Shown here: positions 14,906 through 23,727 of the stretch, in pieces
How positions within the stretch are numbered: position 1 is the stretch's first letter
Layout: each line of letters begins with the position of its first letter
Origin: Pontibacillus salicampi
GTDB taxonomy: Bacteria; Bacillota; Bacilli; Bacillales; BH030062
Assembly (NCBI RefSeq): GCF_042434395.1
Contig: NZ_JBHLTP010000011.1
Span: forward strand, 186,001-250,000
Length of the DNA stretch: 64,000 nucleotides
Direction of reading: 5' to 3'
Notes under the pieces: generated by a model
The model's database searches: none
The model's input: only the letters and a program-made list of their open reading frames with translations
Told to the model about the DNA's origin: nothing
Made by a program: the position numbers and the translations under genes

Positions 14906-15610
14906 TTAATTAATCTTTTTTAGAATTATAATGCCATTCCAAAAGGTAGGATGGTTGTTATAATGTGTATTCTGTTGCAATATTATTTCATACTGGTCCT
15001 TTCTCTGCTTCATAAAATCAAGGGTTGCTTGTTTAGGTTCATTCCAATTTGTATCATCGACCATAATAATACTACCTTCTGAGAAGAAAGGTTCGGCAAT
15101 TTCGAGTCCTTTTAGTTGATTTACATAATCGTGAGGACCATCATAAAAATAAAACCCAATCGGTCCTTTATGAATAGAATGAAAATACTCTTCATACCCC
15201 ATGTCATAAAACTCATGTTGGTCAGATCTATAGGAATGAAAACGCTTCATAAAGGCTTCCCTGGGTCCCCCAAATGAAGAGAAATTATCTATTCCTATGC
15301 ACTTTTTATTACCGTTGTTAACTAATCCAGATAAGAAAGAAAAGCCATTCCAAACACCTACGTTTACGAAACGCTCTTCATCTTTCATGGCGGCTACAGC
15401 TTTGTTAATAATCCCTGCCATGACTAAAGTAGACATTCTGGGAACTTCTAGGCATACTGGCTCAAGATATTTTTTTAACATCAAATCATCTTCAGGAAAT
15501 ATAGTGTTATCCATTTCTAATACTGTATTATTTATATTAGAAGCATCTACTGGAGTATATGGCTGAATATCCTTAAATGAAATACGTTTGATAAACTCAC
15601 TTAACTCCAC
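14906..15610 (-). CDS. Class I SAM-dependent methyltransferase fold protein
   Basis: A 234-residue protein with the Methyltransf_24 pattern: FVNVGVWNGFSFLSGL (strand 1 and glycine loop, near residue 82), CIGIDNFSSF (acidic end of strand 2), FYFYDGPHDY (strand 4 with the DG.H motif) and IIMVDDTNW. Such proteins occur in glycan loci and modify sugars, though some act without SAM. It follows the GT61 gene by 28 bp on the same strand, so the pair probably acts in the same glycan pathway. Start ATG; substrate unknown. Confidence 0.8.
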   Translation of the reverse strand: MELSEFIKRISFKDIQPYTPVDASNINNTVLEMDNTIFPEDDLMLKKYLEPVCLEVPRMSTLVMAGIINKAVAAMKDEERFVNVGVWNGFSFLSGLVNNGNKKCIGIDNFSSFGGPREAFMKRFHSYRSDQHEFYDMGYEEYFHSIHKGPIGFYFYDGPHDYVNQLKGLEIAEPFFSEGSIIMVDDTNWNEPKQATLDFMKQRKDQYEIILQQNTHYNNHPTFWNGIIILKKIN

Positions 15611-15638
15611 TTATTCTCTTCCTCTCTTAGTTATAAAA

Positions 15639-16724
15639 TTAAATTCCTTCCATTTGCAATAAACTGTTTAATTTATCTATATCTACTATTAAGTTATCAA
15701 TCCCCCCTATCACTTTAGGAGGCTCTTCAATAGGGCAAACTATTTGGAAGTATTCCAGATTTAAATGGTTACATATCTTCCAGAATACGTTACTATTCAT
15801 CGTTCGAGGACTTAACTCAAAGTGTTTAGCTCCTGGTTTTGAAAATATTAAATTCGTGTTTCCGGCTCCTACCGGGGCAAGGACCACATCGGCAGATGAA
15901 AATATTTCAACCTGCTCCTTAACACTCAAAGAACTTAAAGTTATTGTTTTAAAACCTTTATTGACTAGCAATTGTTTTAGTTCTGATTCATTTACGATAT
16001 ACCTAGCTCCTGCATCTTCTCTACTGATATATATCCTCTTATAGGTTGAATCAGGCTTAAGGGTTACTTTTTGAGTTGCTGTATCTTTTATATATTGAAC
16101 TGCCCATTTCGGGATTCCTCCCATTAATCTTGGAACAGAAGGAACAATCACTTTTTTCGCCTTAAGGTGAAAAGGAAACTTACTGCTGGGATCTATTTCT
16201 ATCACTTTACTTTTAGGTATCCCCAACATATTAAGCCATTCTTTATGAAAAGGCTTTGACATTTTCCCAAAAACATATTTATCAATATGAATGTTACTTC
16301 TTTGCAATAAATGGTATCTAGGAAGAATATCTAATAGAAAATGATGATAGTTATTTTGGGTAACGTCATTACCTCCCCATAGTAAATGGGCTACTGTCTC
16401 TTCTGTTTCATCTGGAACTGGAAGCTCCGAATAAGGTAGAGGGATTGTAAACTCAATATCTCTCATACGTTTATTATCTGGAGTTGCCACATAACCGTGG
16501 GAGCTAAAAATTCGTCCTTCTGGGATTATACATACAAATGCTTCTTGATAAGGGGTAGTTACAGGCCATCTGATAGGGTCTAATCCCTTAGGGGCAGAGA
16601 AAGTAATGCTCTCCTTTGGATAGATCACTTTATAATAATCATCAATATCTTTGAAGTATGCTTTAGCCCAATCAAATGTTCTCTGATAAAACTCTGTAGG
16701 AACATGCGTCTCTATATTACTCAA
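15639..16724 (-). CDS. Glycosyltransferase family 61 protein
   Basis: A 361-residue protein of the GT61 (DUF563) family. Family marks are NNYHHFLLDILPRYHLL (about residues 126-142), YISREDAGARYIVNESEL and DVVLAPVGAGNTNLIFSKPGA. These enzymes transfer pentoses or other sugars onto polysaccharides. The TTG start at 16724 is chosen because GGAG lies 8 nt upstream; the GTG nine bases earlier overlaps that site. It leads a two-gene unit with the methyltransferase-like gene and is divergent from a GT2 gene, at one end of the spore polysaccharide locus. Confidence 0.85.
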   Translation of the reverse strand: MSNIETHVPTEFYQRTFDWAKAYFKDIDDYYKVIYPKESITFSAPKGLDPIRWPVTTPYQEAFVCIIPEGRIFSSHGYVATPDNKRMRDIEFTIPLPYSELPVPDETEETVAHLLWGGNDVTQNNYHHFLLDILPRYHLLQRSNIHIDKYVFGKMSKPFHKEWLNMLGIPKSKVIEIDPSSKFPFHLKAKKVIVPSVPRLMGGIPKWAVQYIKDTATQKVTLKPDSTYKRIYISREDAGARYIVNESELKQLLVNKGFKTITLSSLSVKEQVEIFSSADVVLAPVGAGNTNLIFSKPGAKHFELSPRTMNSNVFWKICNHLNLEYFQIVCPIEEPPKVIGGIDNLIVDIDKLNSLLQMEGI

Positions 16725-16804
16725 TATAATCACTCCATTAATTATTGTTCAAGATCCAAAGAGTTAGAAAGAACATATACCATGACATTGTTTCTTTCTA
16801 TAAA

Positions 16805-16813
16805 CATAAATTA
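16805..16813 (+). promoter_or_regulatory. Sigma-K-like -10 element before the GT2 gene
   Basis: CATAAATTA matches the sigma-K -10 consensus CATANNNTA exactly. An AC dinucleotide occurs 18 bp upstream (optimal 16). It is 43 bp before the start codon. Together with similar elements at 23413 and 25065 it suggests mother-cell expression late in sporulation. Confidence 0.4.
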
Positions 16814-16847
16814 ATACTGTAGTGTAATTCTCGTAATTGAGGAGGGT

Positions 16848-17699
16848 ATGAATATAAACACTCAAAATTCAGAGGGCTATCCGATTGTTTCTATTGTAAT
16901 CATCACAAGGAACAGCTTGAAATTCACGAAAGAATGCATTGATAGCGTTGTTAGATACACCCATATATCATATGAGTTAATCATCATTGACAACAATTCG
17001 TATGATGGGACAAAAGAGTATCTCCAAGGACTGCAGCTCATCAAGTGTCTATATAATTCAGAGAATAAGGGCTTCCCTTATTCATGTAACCAAGGAATAA
17101 AAGAGGCAAAGGGGGAGTATGTTGTTTTATTAAATAATGATACAGTGGTAACAGAAGGATGGCTTACTAGGTTAATTGTTCCGTTTCAACGGGACCAAAC
17201 TATTGGTATCGTCGGTCCAGTGTCCAACTTTGTAATAAAAGACCAACTAGTGGATGACCCTCCATACAATACAATAGCAACGATGCATCGCTTTGCCAGA
17301 GAAAGAGGAATAAGACTTAATGGTAAAGGCAAATACACCACATTAATTAGTGGATTTTGTATGGTGTTTCCTCGCTACTTGGTTCAATACATTGGAGGGT
17401 TTGATGTAGGATTTTCGCCGGGTTATTACGAGGATGCTGATTTCTGTATCCGTGCTCAAATATATGGGAAGAAAGCCTGGGTAGCAGAGGATGTATTCAT
17501 TCATCACTATGGGAGTCAAAGCTTTAAGAAGTCTAGTGAAGCAGAGATACAATCCATTGCATACCGAGAAAGATTATTTTTGAGTAAATGGCGGTTGAAA
17601 ACATTATATAACAACGAAGAGATACAAAGAATGATTGAGAGAGAGAAACCCTTCCGCAGAGATAAACATTATGTCTCTCTTGATTCTTCAATACAGTAA
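16848..17699 (+). CDS. Glycosyltransferase family 2
   Basis: A 283-residue GT-A fold enzyme: VSIVIITRNSLKFTKECIDS (nucleotide-sugar fold start), IIIDNNSYDGT, YLNNDT-type metal motif (VVLLNNDTVVTEGW near residue 97), and GFDVGFSPGYYEDADFCIRA (the acceptor/ED motif). No membrane helices, so a soluble inverting transferase resembling rhamnosyl- or O-antigen transferases. ATG with TTGAGGAGGG upstream. It is the only plus-strand gene of the polysaccharide locus and faces the sps operon end-to-end. Confidence 0.9.
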   Translation: MNINTQNSEGYPIVSIVIITRNSLKFTKECIDSVVRYTHISYELIIIDNNSYDGTKEYLQGLQLIKCLYNSENKGFPYSCNQGIKEAKGEYVVLLNNDTVVTEGWLTRLIVPFQRDQTIGIVGPVSNFVIKDQLVDDPPYNTIATMHRFARERGIRLNGKGKYTTLISGFCMVFPRYLVQYIGGFDVGFSPGYYEDADFCIRAQIYGKKAWVAEDVFIHHYGSQSFKKSSEAEIQSIAYRERLFLSKWRLKTLYNNEEIQRMIEREKPFRRDKHYVSLDSSIQ

Positions 17700-17732
17700 G
17701 CAGGCAAACTGATATCAGTTCCTGCTTTTTCC
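17698..17732 (+). terminator. Terminator between convergent GT2 and GT4 genes
   Basis: AAGCAGG...AACTGATATCAGTT...CTGCTTTTT forms a long stem-loop with a T-run directly after the GT2 stop; the adjoining CCTTTATAAAGG dyad ends the opposing gene. Confidence 0.85.
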
Positions 17733-17733
17733 T

Positions 17734-19533
17734 TTATAAAGGAAGTATTGGCTTTCCTTTTTGCATTCTTTCCAAGGCTTCTATTGGTAAATGGATACAA
17801 TCTTGAAAGGAAAGGTGAAAACAGGATAAGATGACTTCATCAGTAATCAAACGAACCGTGTCCTCTTCTGTGTAATATAATTCATTTGTTCCAAATGTTA
17901 CTAATTTCCCGTTAACTATCCCCCTTTCAAATATTATTCCTTCTAAAGCATTTCCCCTTGGAATACGATTGTATATGTCATCTTCCACTGTAATAATCTC
18001 ATTATAGCTAAAGTTTAAATGGCGAAATACTTCCTCGGACACGATAGGATATATAGTACCGTTCCGAATCATAGATACTTCTTCCCCTGTGCTAGCTTTG
18101 ATAAGAAACTGGTTAGGGCCATTATCCACAATGGAATGCATTGAGGAGATTGGCTTTCCGTGAGGAATAGAGTGCACTGTAACCTCAGGTAAAATACAAA
18201 TATTTTCCCACTTATAACGGTAATAAGCAAAATCTTGTTCGGTGACGATATGACGTTTAAAACCATGCTCTACTATAAATATTGCCGTGCCTTCTTCCGA
18301 TTTTATGAGTACACCTTGTGGCACATAAGGCAGCATATGTGAAGTCGGTGGCTTGTTACAAACTATTTGAAGCTGTTGGATGATCTGCTGCTGAAATCTA
18401 TCTGCACCAAATATATGCATTGCGGCCAGTTTGCTTTGCTTCCCTACCTCTGCTAACCTACCCTTTTCTTGAATAAGCTTCTCTACTATAGAAGAAAGTT
18501 CTCTAATATTCCCATGGTTGGCTAGCTTATCTCCATTCCCAGTCTTTTGTAATATTTCCACAAGACCTCCACTGCGGTATGCAACGACGGGCTTCCCAAA
18601 TATCATACCTTCTAATGCGGTTAAGCCAAATCCTTCTTTTACCAAACTCGGGACAACAACAACATCTAAGGCAGGATAGATAGTAGCTACATCCTTTATA
18701 TACGTTTTCTGATGAAATCTATTGTTATAAGGGGACATCTTGACTTTCTTCATACAATTGTGGAAATATGATGAATCAGTTTGATTACCAGTAATAAGAA
18801 AATGAACAGAAGGGTATTTACTAGCAAGGAGTAAGGCCATTGAAATGAAATGATCAACACCTTTGGAAGGTATAATATCAGCGGCTAACATACCAATTAA
18901 CAATTCCTTTTGGTTTACACCTAATTGGGTACGTAACGTCTCCCTATGCTGACTTTCATTACTTTCCATAACATGCTTTATTTCGTAGGTAGGATAGAGT
19001 AAATATGTTTCCTGTTGAAAGAAGGATAGAGCCACTTCAGAAACTCCGATAACCCAATCTGCATAATGCTGGATGAACCCTACAGCATGTGGAGTATAAG
19101 CAGTTGTTTGTAAAATTTCATGGATCATCCATGCTACAGGTATCTGTTCCTTTTTAGCAGCGATGGCAGGTGCAATGTTAACGCATGTATTCGCTACAAT
19201 AGCGTCCGGTCTTTCCTGAGTTAGGAGGTTTTGCAGCATAGATATTCGCTGATCATTGCCTAGAGAGATTATATCGGTATAAGTTCCAGCATGAGACTCC
19301 CACAAACTCCACCCTATTGGAAAGGATTGAATAATTACTCTAAGTCCCATTTCTCTCGCCTTAATCTCTAGCTCTCCCTTATTTGGAACCACCAACACAC
19401 ATTCTGCACTATTTCTGGCATATTGTAGAAATAATAACAAGTATTTTTCTGATCCTGTTATACGGTTTGGTGTACACATATGTGAAAAGAAGAGTAATTT
19501 CCTGTTATGCAATGTACTCCACCTCTCCCTCAT
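17734..19533 (-). CDS. GT4 glycosyltransferase with C-terminal triple repeat domain
   Basis: A 599-residue protein in two parts. Residues 10-395 are a GT-B fold glycosyltransferase (GT4): IGMLAADIIPSKGVDHFI, and the donor motif VVVPSLVKEGFGLTALEGMIFGKP (E-x7-E). Residues 405-599 hold three ~57-residue repeats, each with an aromatic strand (IFIVEHGFKRHIV), a F..L.FSYNEI segment and an ending IP.G.PI. The same repeats end the GT2 protein at 23728-25017. Their role may be anchoring or glycan binding. It is last in the spsIJKL-methyltransferase-GT4 operon. The ATG sits 28 bp after the upstream stop with a GGGAAG-type site. Confidence 0.88.
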   Translation of the reverse strand: MRERWSTLHNRKLLFFSHMCTPNRITGSEKYLLLFLQYARNSAECVLVVPNKGELEIKAREMGLRVIIQSFPIGWSLWESHAGTYTDIISLGNDQRISMLQNLLTQERPDAIVANTCVNIAPAIAAKKEQIPVAWMIHEILQTTAYTPHAVGFIQHYADWVIGVSEVALSFFQQETYLLYPTYEIKHVMESNESQHRETLRTQLGVNQKELLIGMLAADIIPSKGVDHFISMALLLASKYPSVHFLITGNQTDSSYFHNCMKKVKMSPYNNRFHQKTYIKDVATIYPALDVVVVPSLVKEGFGLTALEGMIFGKPVVAYRSGGLVEILQKTGNGDKLANHGNIRELSSIVEKLIQEKGRLAEVGKQSKLAAMHIFGADRFQQQIIQQLQIVCNKPPTSHMLPYVPQGVLIKSEEGTAIFIVEHGFKRHIVTEQDFAYYRYKWENICILPEVTVHSIPHGKPISSMHSIVDNGPNQFLIKASTGEEVSMIRNGTIYPIVSEEVFRHLNFSYNEIITVEDDIYNRIPRGNALEGIIFERGIVNGKLVTFGTNELYYTEEDTVRLITDEVILSCFHLSFQDCIHLPIEALERMQKGKPILPL

Positions 19534-19561
19534 GTCACTTCCCTTATAGAAATGATTTATT

Positions 19562-20281
19562 TTATAATCCTGAACGCTGTATTACATCTTGGATAAATGA
19601 ATCTAGATCAGGGTCTGACGGCGAAAGAATACCAAGTCCATGAAAGGAAGAAACACGATGAAAGCTAATAGCTCGAGATGTCGTTTGTAAGAAGTCTTCA
19701 ATTGCTGTCAACACACCATTCCTTTCCCCTCCTTCTTTCAAAGCATGGTTCATCCCATGATTGATTGCTCCCTCTACATCATCCATACGGTCAAGGTCAA
19801 TCAAATCGGAACAGCCAGGGGCCACTCCTCCCGTGCTGTTTGGATGAAGAAATTCATCTGGTATGGAGGAGGGATTATAATACATGTCTCTTCTTGCATA
19901 TGGCCACTCTACATCGTGTAGAAAAATGATTGGAAATGTCTCGTCATCCTTTAGTTTATTATCAATAATAGTTAACTCATGATATACCGTAAACCAGTTA
20001 TGATCACCATCGATTAACACGGAGTCATAGCCTGATAAAAAAGGAAGCTCTTGAAGACTATAATTTTGAATGAGCTCATAATGATGATTAAATTTTTGAA
20101 CATACTGATTGGAGTCAAACTGAGGATCTATGTCGATAACAGTTAATTTTCCATTTTTTAATTGGCAAAAGGTTACAAGGTTTTTGGTGTTCTCCCCTTT
20201 AAATGCCCCTATTTCAATTATATACTTACTGTTAGTATGATTCAGAATCGGGAATATAAGCTTAGCCCAAAATCTTTTCAC
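19562..20281 (-). CDS. Class I methyltransferase-fold protein (Methyltransf_24 type)
   Basis: A 239-residue protein: IIEIGAFKGENTKNLVTF (SAM-binding loop, near residue 21), LTVIDIDPQFD, SVLIDGDHNWFTVYHEL (DGDH motif) and IIFLHDVEWPYARRD. The DGDH and HDV blocks resemble methyltransferases linked to sugar or cell-surface glycan loci. The middle insert with YYNPSSIPDEF is unusual. Located 14 bp after spsL and 28 bp before the GT4 gene, so it likely decorates the polysaccharide made by this operon. Confidence 0.78.
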   Translation of the reverse strand: MKRFWAKLIFPILNHTNSKYIIEIGAFKGENTKNLVTFCQLKNGKLTVIDIDPQFDSNQYVQKFNHHYELIQNYSLQELPFLSGYDSVLIDGDHNWFTVYHELTIIDNKLKDDETFPIIFLHDVEWPYARRDMYYNPSSIPDEFLHPNSTGGVAPGCSDLIDLDRMDDVEGAINHGMNHALKEGGERNGVLTAIEDFLQTTSRAISFHRVSSFHGLGILSPSDPDLDSFIQDVIQRSGL

Positions 20282-20295
20282 ATCATGAACCTCCT

Positions 20296-20754
20296 TTATC
20301 GATATTGAGTATCCCAGCAGAAATTTATCGTGGGGTCATCATAAGAGATACGTTTTTCATCAGGATTGGCTGCATGATAGGAGGAAGTAGTGAAGTAAAT
20401 AATAGTAGCAGGAATATTCCCAAGAACACGGTATCCATGTGCTACGCCTACCGGAATTAATAGCATAATCGGGTTTTCATCACCCATGTAATAAACATCC
20501 GTTTGACCATGAGTAGAGGAATCCTTTCGTAAATCATACAGGACAACCTGAGCATTTCCAGATGGAAAAAACCATAGGTCATCCTGCTTCTCATGATAAT
20601 GGAACGCTTTAATAACACCTGGATAGGTCATGGACCAGGACGCCTGCCCAAATCGATTCAAGAGCTCTGGCTCATCATCCCGTACTAATTCAGCAAAAAA
20701 TCCTCTGTCATCACAGTGCTTTTGAATTTTTTTTAGCTTAACTCCGTCAATCAT
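20296..20754 (-). CDS. spsL: Spore coat polysaccharide protein SpsL (RmlC-like epimerase)
   Basis: A 152-residue cupin of the dTDP-4-dehydrorhamnose 3,5-epimerase family. Seen: DDRGFFAELVRDD (residues 15-27), the catalytic His region VIKAFHYHEKQDDLWF and LIPVGVAHGYRVLG. It is shorter than RmlC, as SpsL is in Bacillus subtilis. It would epimerise dTDP-4-keto-6-deoxyglucose during dTDP-L-rhamnose formation. Its ATG overlaps the spsK stop by 4 nt. Order spsI-J-K-L is the same as in B. subtilis. Confidence 0.92.
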   Translation of the reverse strand: MIDGVKLKKIQKHCDDRGFFAELVRDDEPELLNRFGQASWSMTYPGVIKAFHYHEKQDDLWFFPSGNAQVVLYDLRKDSSTHGQTDVYYMGDENPIMLLIPVGVAHGYRVLGNIPATIIYFTTSSYHAANPDEKRISYDDPTINFCWDTQYR

Positions 20755-21605
20755 AAAGACTGCTCCTTTCTAACAAAGTCTGTTAGCGCCTGATCCCATT
20801 GTCTCAGTTCAGAAAGCCCTGTTTGGACGAGCTTAGATGTAGCAAGAACGGAATACGCGGGTCTGACAGCCTTTGCTCCGTATTCACTTGTGGAAATTGG
20901 CGTAATCATCTCCGGGTTGTAGCCAGCTTCTCTCCAAATATGTTCGGCAAATTCATACCATGAACAGGAGCCACTGTTTGTAACATGATACACCCCACAA
21001 GGTGCTGCTAACATGTACTCAATTGCATCTACCAGGTCATTTATATACGTCGGACTTCCAAATTGATCATGAACCACGCTGATTGGCTGTTGGGCTCTAG
21101 CTAATCTAAGCATAGTAGTAACAAAGTTCTTGCCTCCGTGTCCATACAACCAAGATGTGCGTACCACCATAAAGTTCCCACTCATCATGGTTAATTGCTC
21201 TCCTAGCTTTTTACTTAATCCATAAATAGATAAAGGTCTTGGAATATCTTCTTCTACGTATGGCACTCCCTTATATCCGTCAAAAACATAATCTGAACTA
21301 ATGTATATCATTCTTGCACCTATTGACTGAGCAGCCTGAGCGACGTAACCCGCTCCTAAACTATTTACATCAAAAGCAAGAACTCTATTCACTTCGCACA
21401 AATCCACTGCTGTGTACGCTGCTGCATGGATAATCAGCTCTGGCTTAATGGCTGCCAATTGATAATCTATTTCGTCTTTATTCGTCACATTCAGTTCTTC
21501 TTTTCCTAGTCCTACTACTGTATGTTTCTGCTTAAGTTGATTTACTAACCTCTTTCCTAGCTGCCCGTTCGCTCCCGTGACAACGATTATCACATACTCA
21601 CCCAC
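20751..21605 (-). CDS. spsK: dTDP-4-dehydrorhamnose reductase SpsK
   Basis: An extended short-chain reductase, 284 residues. NADPH loop TGANGQLG near residue 10; catalytic Tyr and Lys in YGLSKKLGE; conserved YVFDGYKGVPYVE and TSWLYGHGGKNFV. It reduces dTDP-4-keto-L-rhamnose to dTDP-L-rhamnose. The frame opens with GTG at 21605, overlapping the spsJ stop by 1 nt; a GTG at 21593 (giving MIIVVTGANG) is equally plausible because most relatives start there. Part of the spsIJKL operon. Confidence 0.93.
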   Translation of the reverse strand: MGEYVIIVVTGANGQLGKRLVNQLKQKHTVVGLGKEELNVTNKDEIDYQLAAIKPELIIHAAAYTAVDLCEVNRVLAFDVNSLGAGYVAQAAQSIGARMIYISSDYVFDGYKGVPYVEEDIPRPLSIYGLSKKLGEQLTMMSGNFMVVRTSWLYGHGGKNFVTTMLRLARAQQPISVVHDQFGSPTYINDLVDAIEYMLAAPCGVYHVTNSGSCSWYEFAEHIWREAGYNPEMITPISTSEYGAKAVRPAYSVLATSKLVQTGLSELRQWDQALTDFVRKEQSL

Positions 21606-22555
21606 TATCTCTTTTGTGATGTGTACCAGGCGATTGTTTTCTCTATCCCCTCTTCAAAGGAAACACTTGGTTTCCAACCTAATGTATGCAAAACCTTAGA
21701 ATAATTCATCGCATAGCGTAGATCATGGCCTTTTCGATCGTCTACGTATTTTATTAAACTCTCATCTTTCCCTAATTTCTTCAATATAAGATTCAGTACA
21801 TCATAGTTGGTTAGTTCTTCATTTCCACCAATGTTATACACCTCTCCCATCTCCCCATTTTTCATAATGTTAAAAATGGCTCGACAATGGTCCTCCACAT
21901 ATAACCAATCACGCATATTTGTGCCGGCACCATATAATGGAATACGCTCATCCTTCATTGCATTCAATATAATAGTCGGGATGAATTTCTCCTTATTCTG
22001 CATTGGTCCGAAATTATTGCTGCATCGACTAATAATAACAGGTGCTTGATGGGTGTTTACATAGGAACTTACTAGTAAATCAGCACTCGCCTTACTTGCA
22101 GAATAGGGATTATTTGGTGCAATAGGGGTTTGCTCTGTAAAAGCATCGTCGCTCCAAGCTAATGATCCGTACACTTCATCTGTAGAAATTTGAATCATGT
22201 TGGATATGGCACCTTTACGTACTGCTTCTAACAGTTGATAAGTCCCCATTATATTCGATTGTAGAAATGGTAAAGCATCTTCAATACTTCTATCTACATG
22301 AGATTCAGCAGCAAAATTAATGACCCATTCATAAGAATCCTTAGTTACAGCGGCTATATCCTCCGGCTTACTAATATCTCCTTTCATAAAGGTGTAACGT
22401 GGGTTAGGTTGAAATTCATCTAGTATGTGTCGATTACTAGCATAGGTTAATGAATCAATATTAGTAATGTAGTAATCAGTGTGCTCTAGCATATACGAAA
22501 TGAAATTTGACCCAATAAAGCCAGCACCACCCGTAACTAGTAGTCTATTCTTCAT
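21605..22555 (-). CDS. spsJ: dTDP-glucose 4,6-dehydratase SpsJ
   Basis: A 316-residue SDR enzyme: GGAGFIGSNF (NAD loop), the catalytic Thr-Asp-Glu in ISTDEVYGSL, and YSASKASADLLV with the active-site Tyr-x3-Lys. It converts dTDP-glucose to dTDP-4-keto-6-deoxyglucose. Start at ATG 22555 (MKNRLLVTGGAGF), with AGAGGG 6 nt upstream; it overlaps the spsI end by 11 nt. The open frame extends 72 nt further upstream, but that stretch lies inside spsI. Confidence 0.95.
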   Translation of the reverse strand: MKNRLLVTGGAGFIGSNFISYMLEHTDYYITNIDSLTYASNRHILDEFQPNPRYTFMKGDISKPEDIAAVTKDSYEWVINFAAESHVDRSIEDALPFLQSNIMGTYQLLEAVRKGAISNMIQISTDEVYGSLAWSDDAFTEQTPIAPNNPYSASKASADLLVSSYVNTHQAPVIISRCSNNFGPMQNKEKFIPTIILNAMKDERIPLYGAGTNMRDWLYVEDHCRAIFNIMKNGEMGEVYNIGGNEELTNYDVLNLILKKLGKDESLIKYVDDRKGHDLRYAMNYSKVLHTLGWKPSVSFEEGIEKTIAWYTSQKR

Positions 22556-23291
22556 GTACATCCCTCTTTTGCTCCATATCGTATAGTAATGCTGATGCTT
22601 TAAATAGAGATTCATGGGTTCCTGCATCTATCCACCAGCCAGCCAGAATATCAAATTCCAGCTTACCCTTCTCAATATATATATTGTTTACATCTGTTAT
22701 TTCTAGTTCGTTTCTCATAGAGGGAGTGAGCTGCTGAATATAGGAAAGAACCTGGTCGTCAAACATATATATTCCTGTCACACAATAGCTGGAGGGGGGA
22801 AGCTTTGGTTTTTCATGAATAGCAACTATTTTATTAGTCTTTACATCCAATTCCGGTACTCCAAATCGGGAAGGGTCATCTACTTTATATAATAGAACTC
22901 TTGCTCCTTCTCCTTGCTTCCGAAATTGATGCACATATTTATCAAGAGGATCCTCAAACACATTATCACCAAGTAATACGACAACAGATTCCCCTTTAAT
23001 ATGGGGCTCAGCCCGCAGTAACGCATCAGCTATACCCGCACCTTGTTTGACTTGTATCATAAAGGTCAGTTTTACATTCCATTCTTCGCCATTACCTAAG
23101 AGCTGAATAAACGAAGATAAATCGTGTTTATTTGTCACAATGATAATATCGTCAATTCCTGCATCTTTTAGCTTTATGATAGACCAATATATCATCGGAT
23201 ATCTCCCAACAGGTAATAGGTGTTTATTATGAATATTGGTCAAAGGCTTTAACCTGCTCCCTGTACCTCCTGCTAAAATAACTCCCTTCAT
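22545..23291 (-). CDS. spsI: Glucose-1-phosphate thymidylyltransferase SpsI
   Basis: A sugar-nucleotide pyrophosphorylase of 248 residues. N-terminal signature GVILAGGTGSRLKPLT, then HNKHLLPVGRYPMIYW; the metal Asp in VVLLGDNVFEDP; YCVTGIYMFDD; and ELEITDVNN. It makes dTDP-glucose from glucose-1-phosphate, the first step of the dTDP-rhamnose branch. The ribosome binding site is weak (AAAGTGGTG). It heads the operon; a sigma-K-type promoter lies about 120 bp upstream. Confidence 0.94.
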   Translation of the reverse strand: MKGVILAGGTGSRLKPLTNIHNKHLLPVGRYPMIYWSIIKLKDAGIDDIIIVTNKHDLSSFIQLLGNGEEWNVKLTFMIQVKQGAGIADALLRAEPHIKGESVVVLLGDNVFEDPLDKYVHQFRKQGEGARVLLYKVDDPSRFGVPELDVKTNKIVAIHEKPKLPPSSYCVTGIYMFDDQVLSYIQQLTPSMRNELEITDVNNIYIEKGKLEFDILAGWWIDAGTHESLFKASALLYDMEQKRDVHEE

Positions 23292-23412
23292 GACAATAAT
23301 GCACCACTTTCATTTTGTACTTTTTCTTCTTTCCTTATGGTCATGCTCTACCTTATGGAAAATAGTTCTTCAACCATCCTCACAACCAAAGCATTAGAAT
23401 AACGTTCTATAA

Positions 23413-23439
23413 TAACGTATGTTTATCAGCATTTTATGT
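23413..23439 (-). promoter_or_regulatory. Candidate sigma-K promoter of the sps operon
   Basis: On the minus strand the -10 is CATACGTTA (23413-23421), an exact CATANNNTA, and AC of the -35 lies exactly 16 bp upstream (23438-23439). Sigma-K drives sps genes in B. subtilis. The leader would be about 115 nt. Confidence 0.6.
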
Positions 23440-23540
23440 AACGAATTACCAAGGAATATTTATAAAATGGTGAAGATGCCTTAATAGAATCGGATTAGTG
23501 CAATACATCACGAAGCATATGTTATGTGAAATGTAGCATT

Positions 23541-23595
23541 AAAAAAGAACTATACTCGAAAATCTTCTGTTGAGATTCGTTACAGTTCGAATTTT
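23541..23595. terminator. Terminator after the GT2-repeat gene
   Basis: A long imperfect stem (GAACT..TCGAA..TCT arms, 23547-23588) has a T-run on both sides (AAAAAA left, TTTTTATTTTTA right), so it can stop transcription from either side. It separates the gene at 23728 from the spsI promoter. Confidence 0.75.
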
Positions 23596-23605
23596 TATTT
23601 TTATA

Positions 23606-23636
23606 CTCTCCCCCATCATATTATTTCAGGGGAGAG
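23606..23636. other. Extra hairpin CTCTCCCC/GGGGAGAG in the 23292-23727 gap
   Basis: Perfect 8-bp arms with a 15-nt loop, just downstream of the GT2-repeat gene on the minus strand. It lacks a T-run; it may protect the 3' end or aid the terminator at 23541. The rest of this 436-bp gap holds the sps promoter and nothing else I can name. Confidence 0.45.
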
Positions 23637-23727
23637 TCAATCTAAGGACTGTTCCAGTCTATCCTATAATGTTTCTAACGAATGAAATAAAATGTAAGAT
23701 AAGAGAAGGTGTATCATAATAATCTAC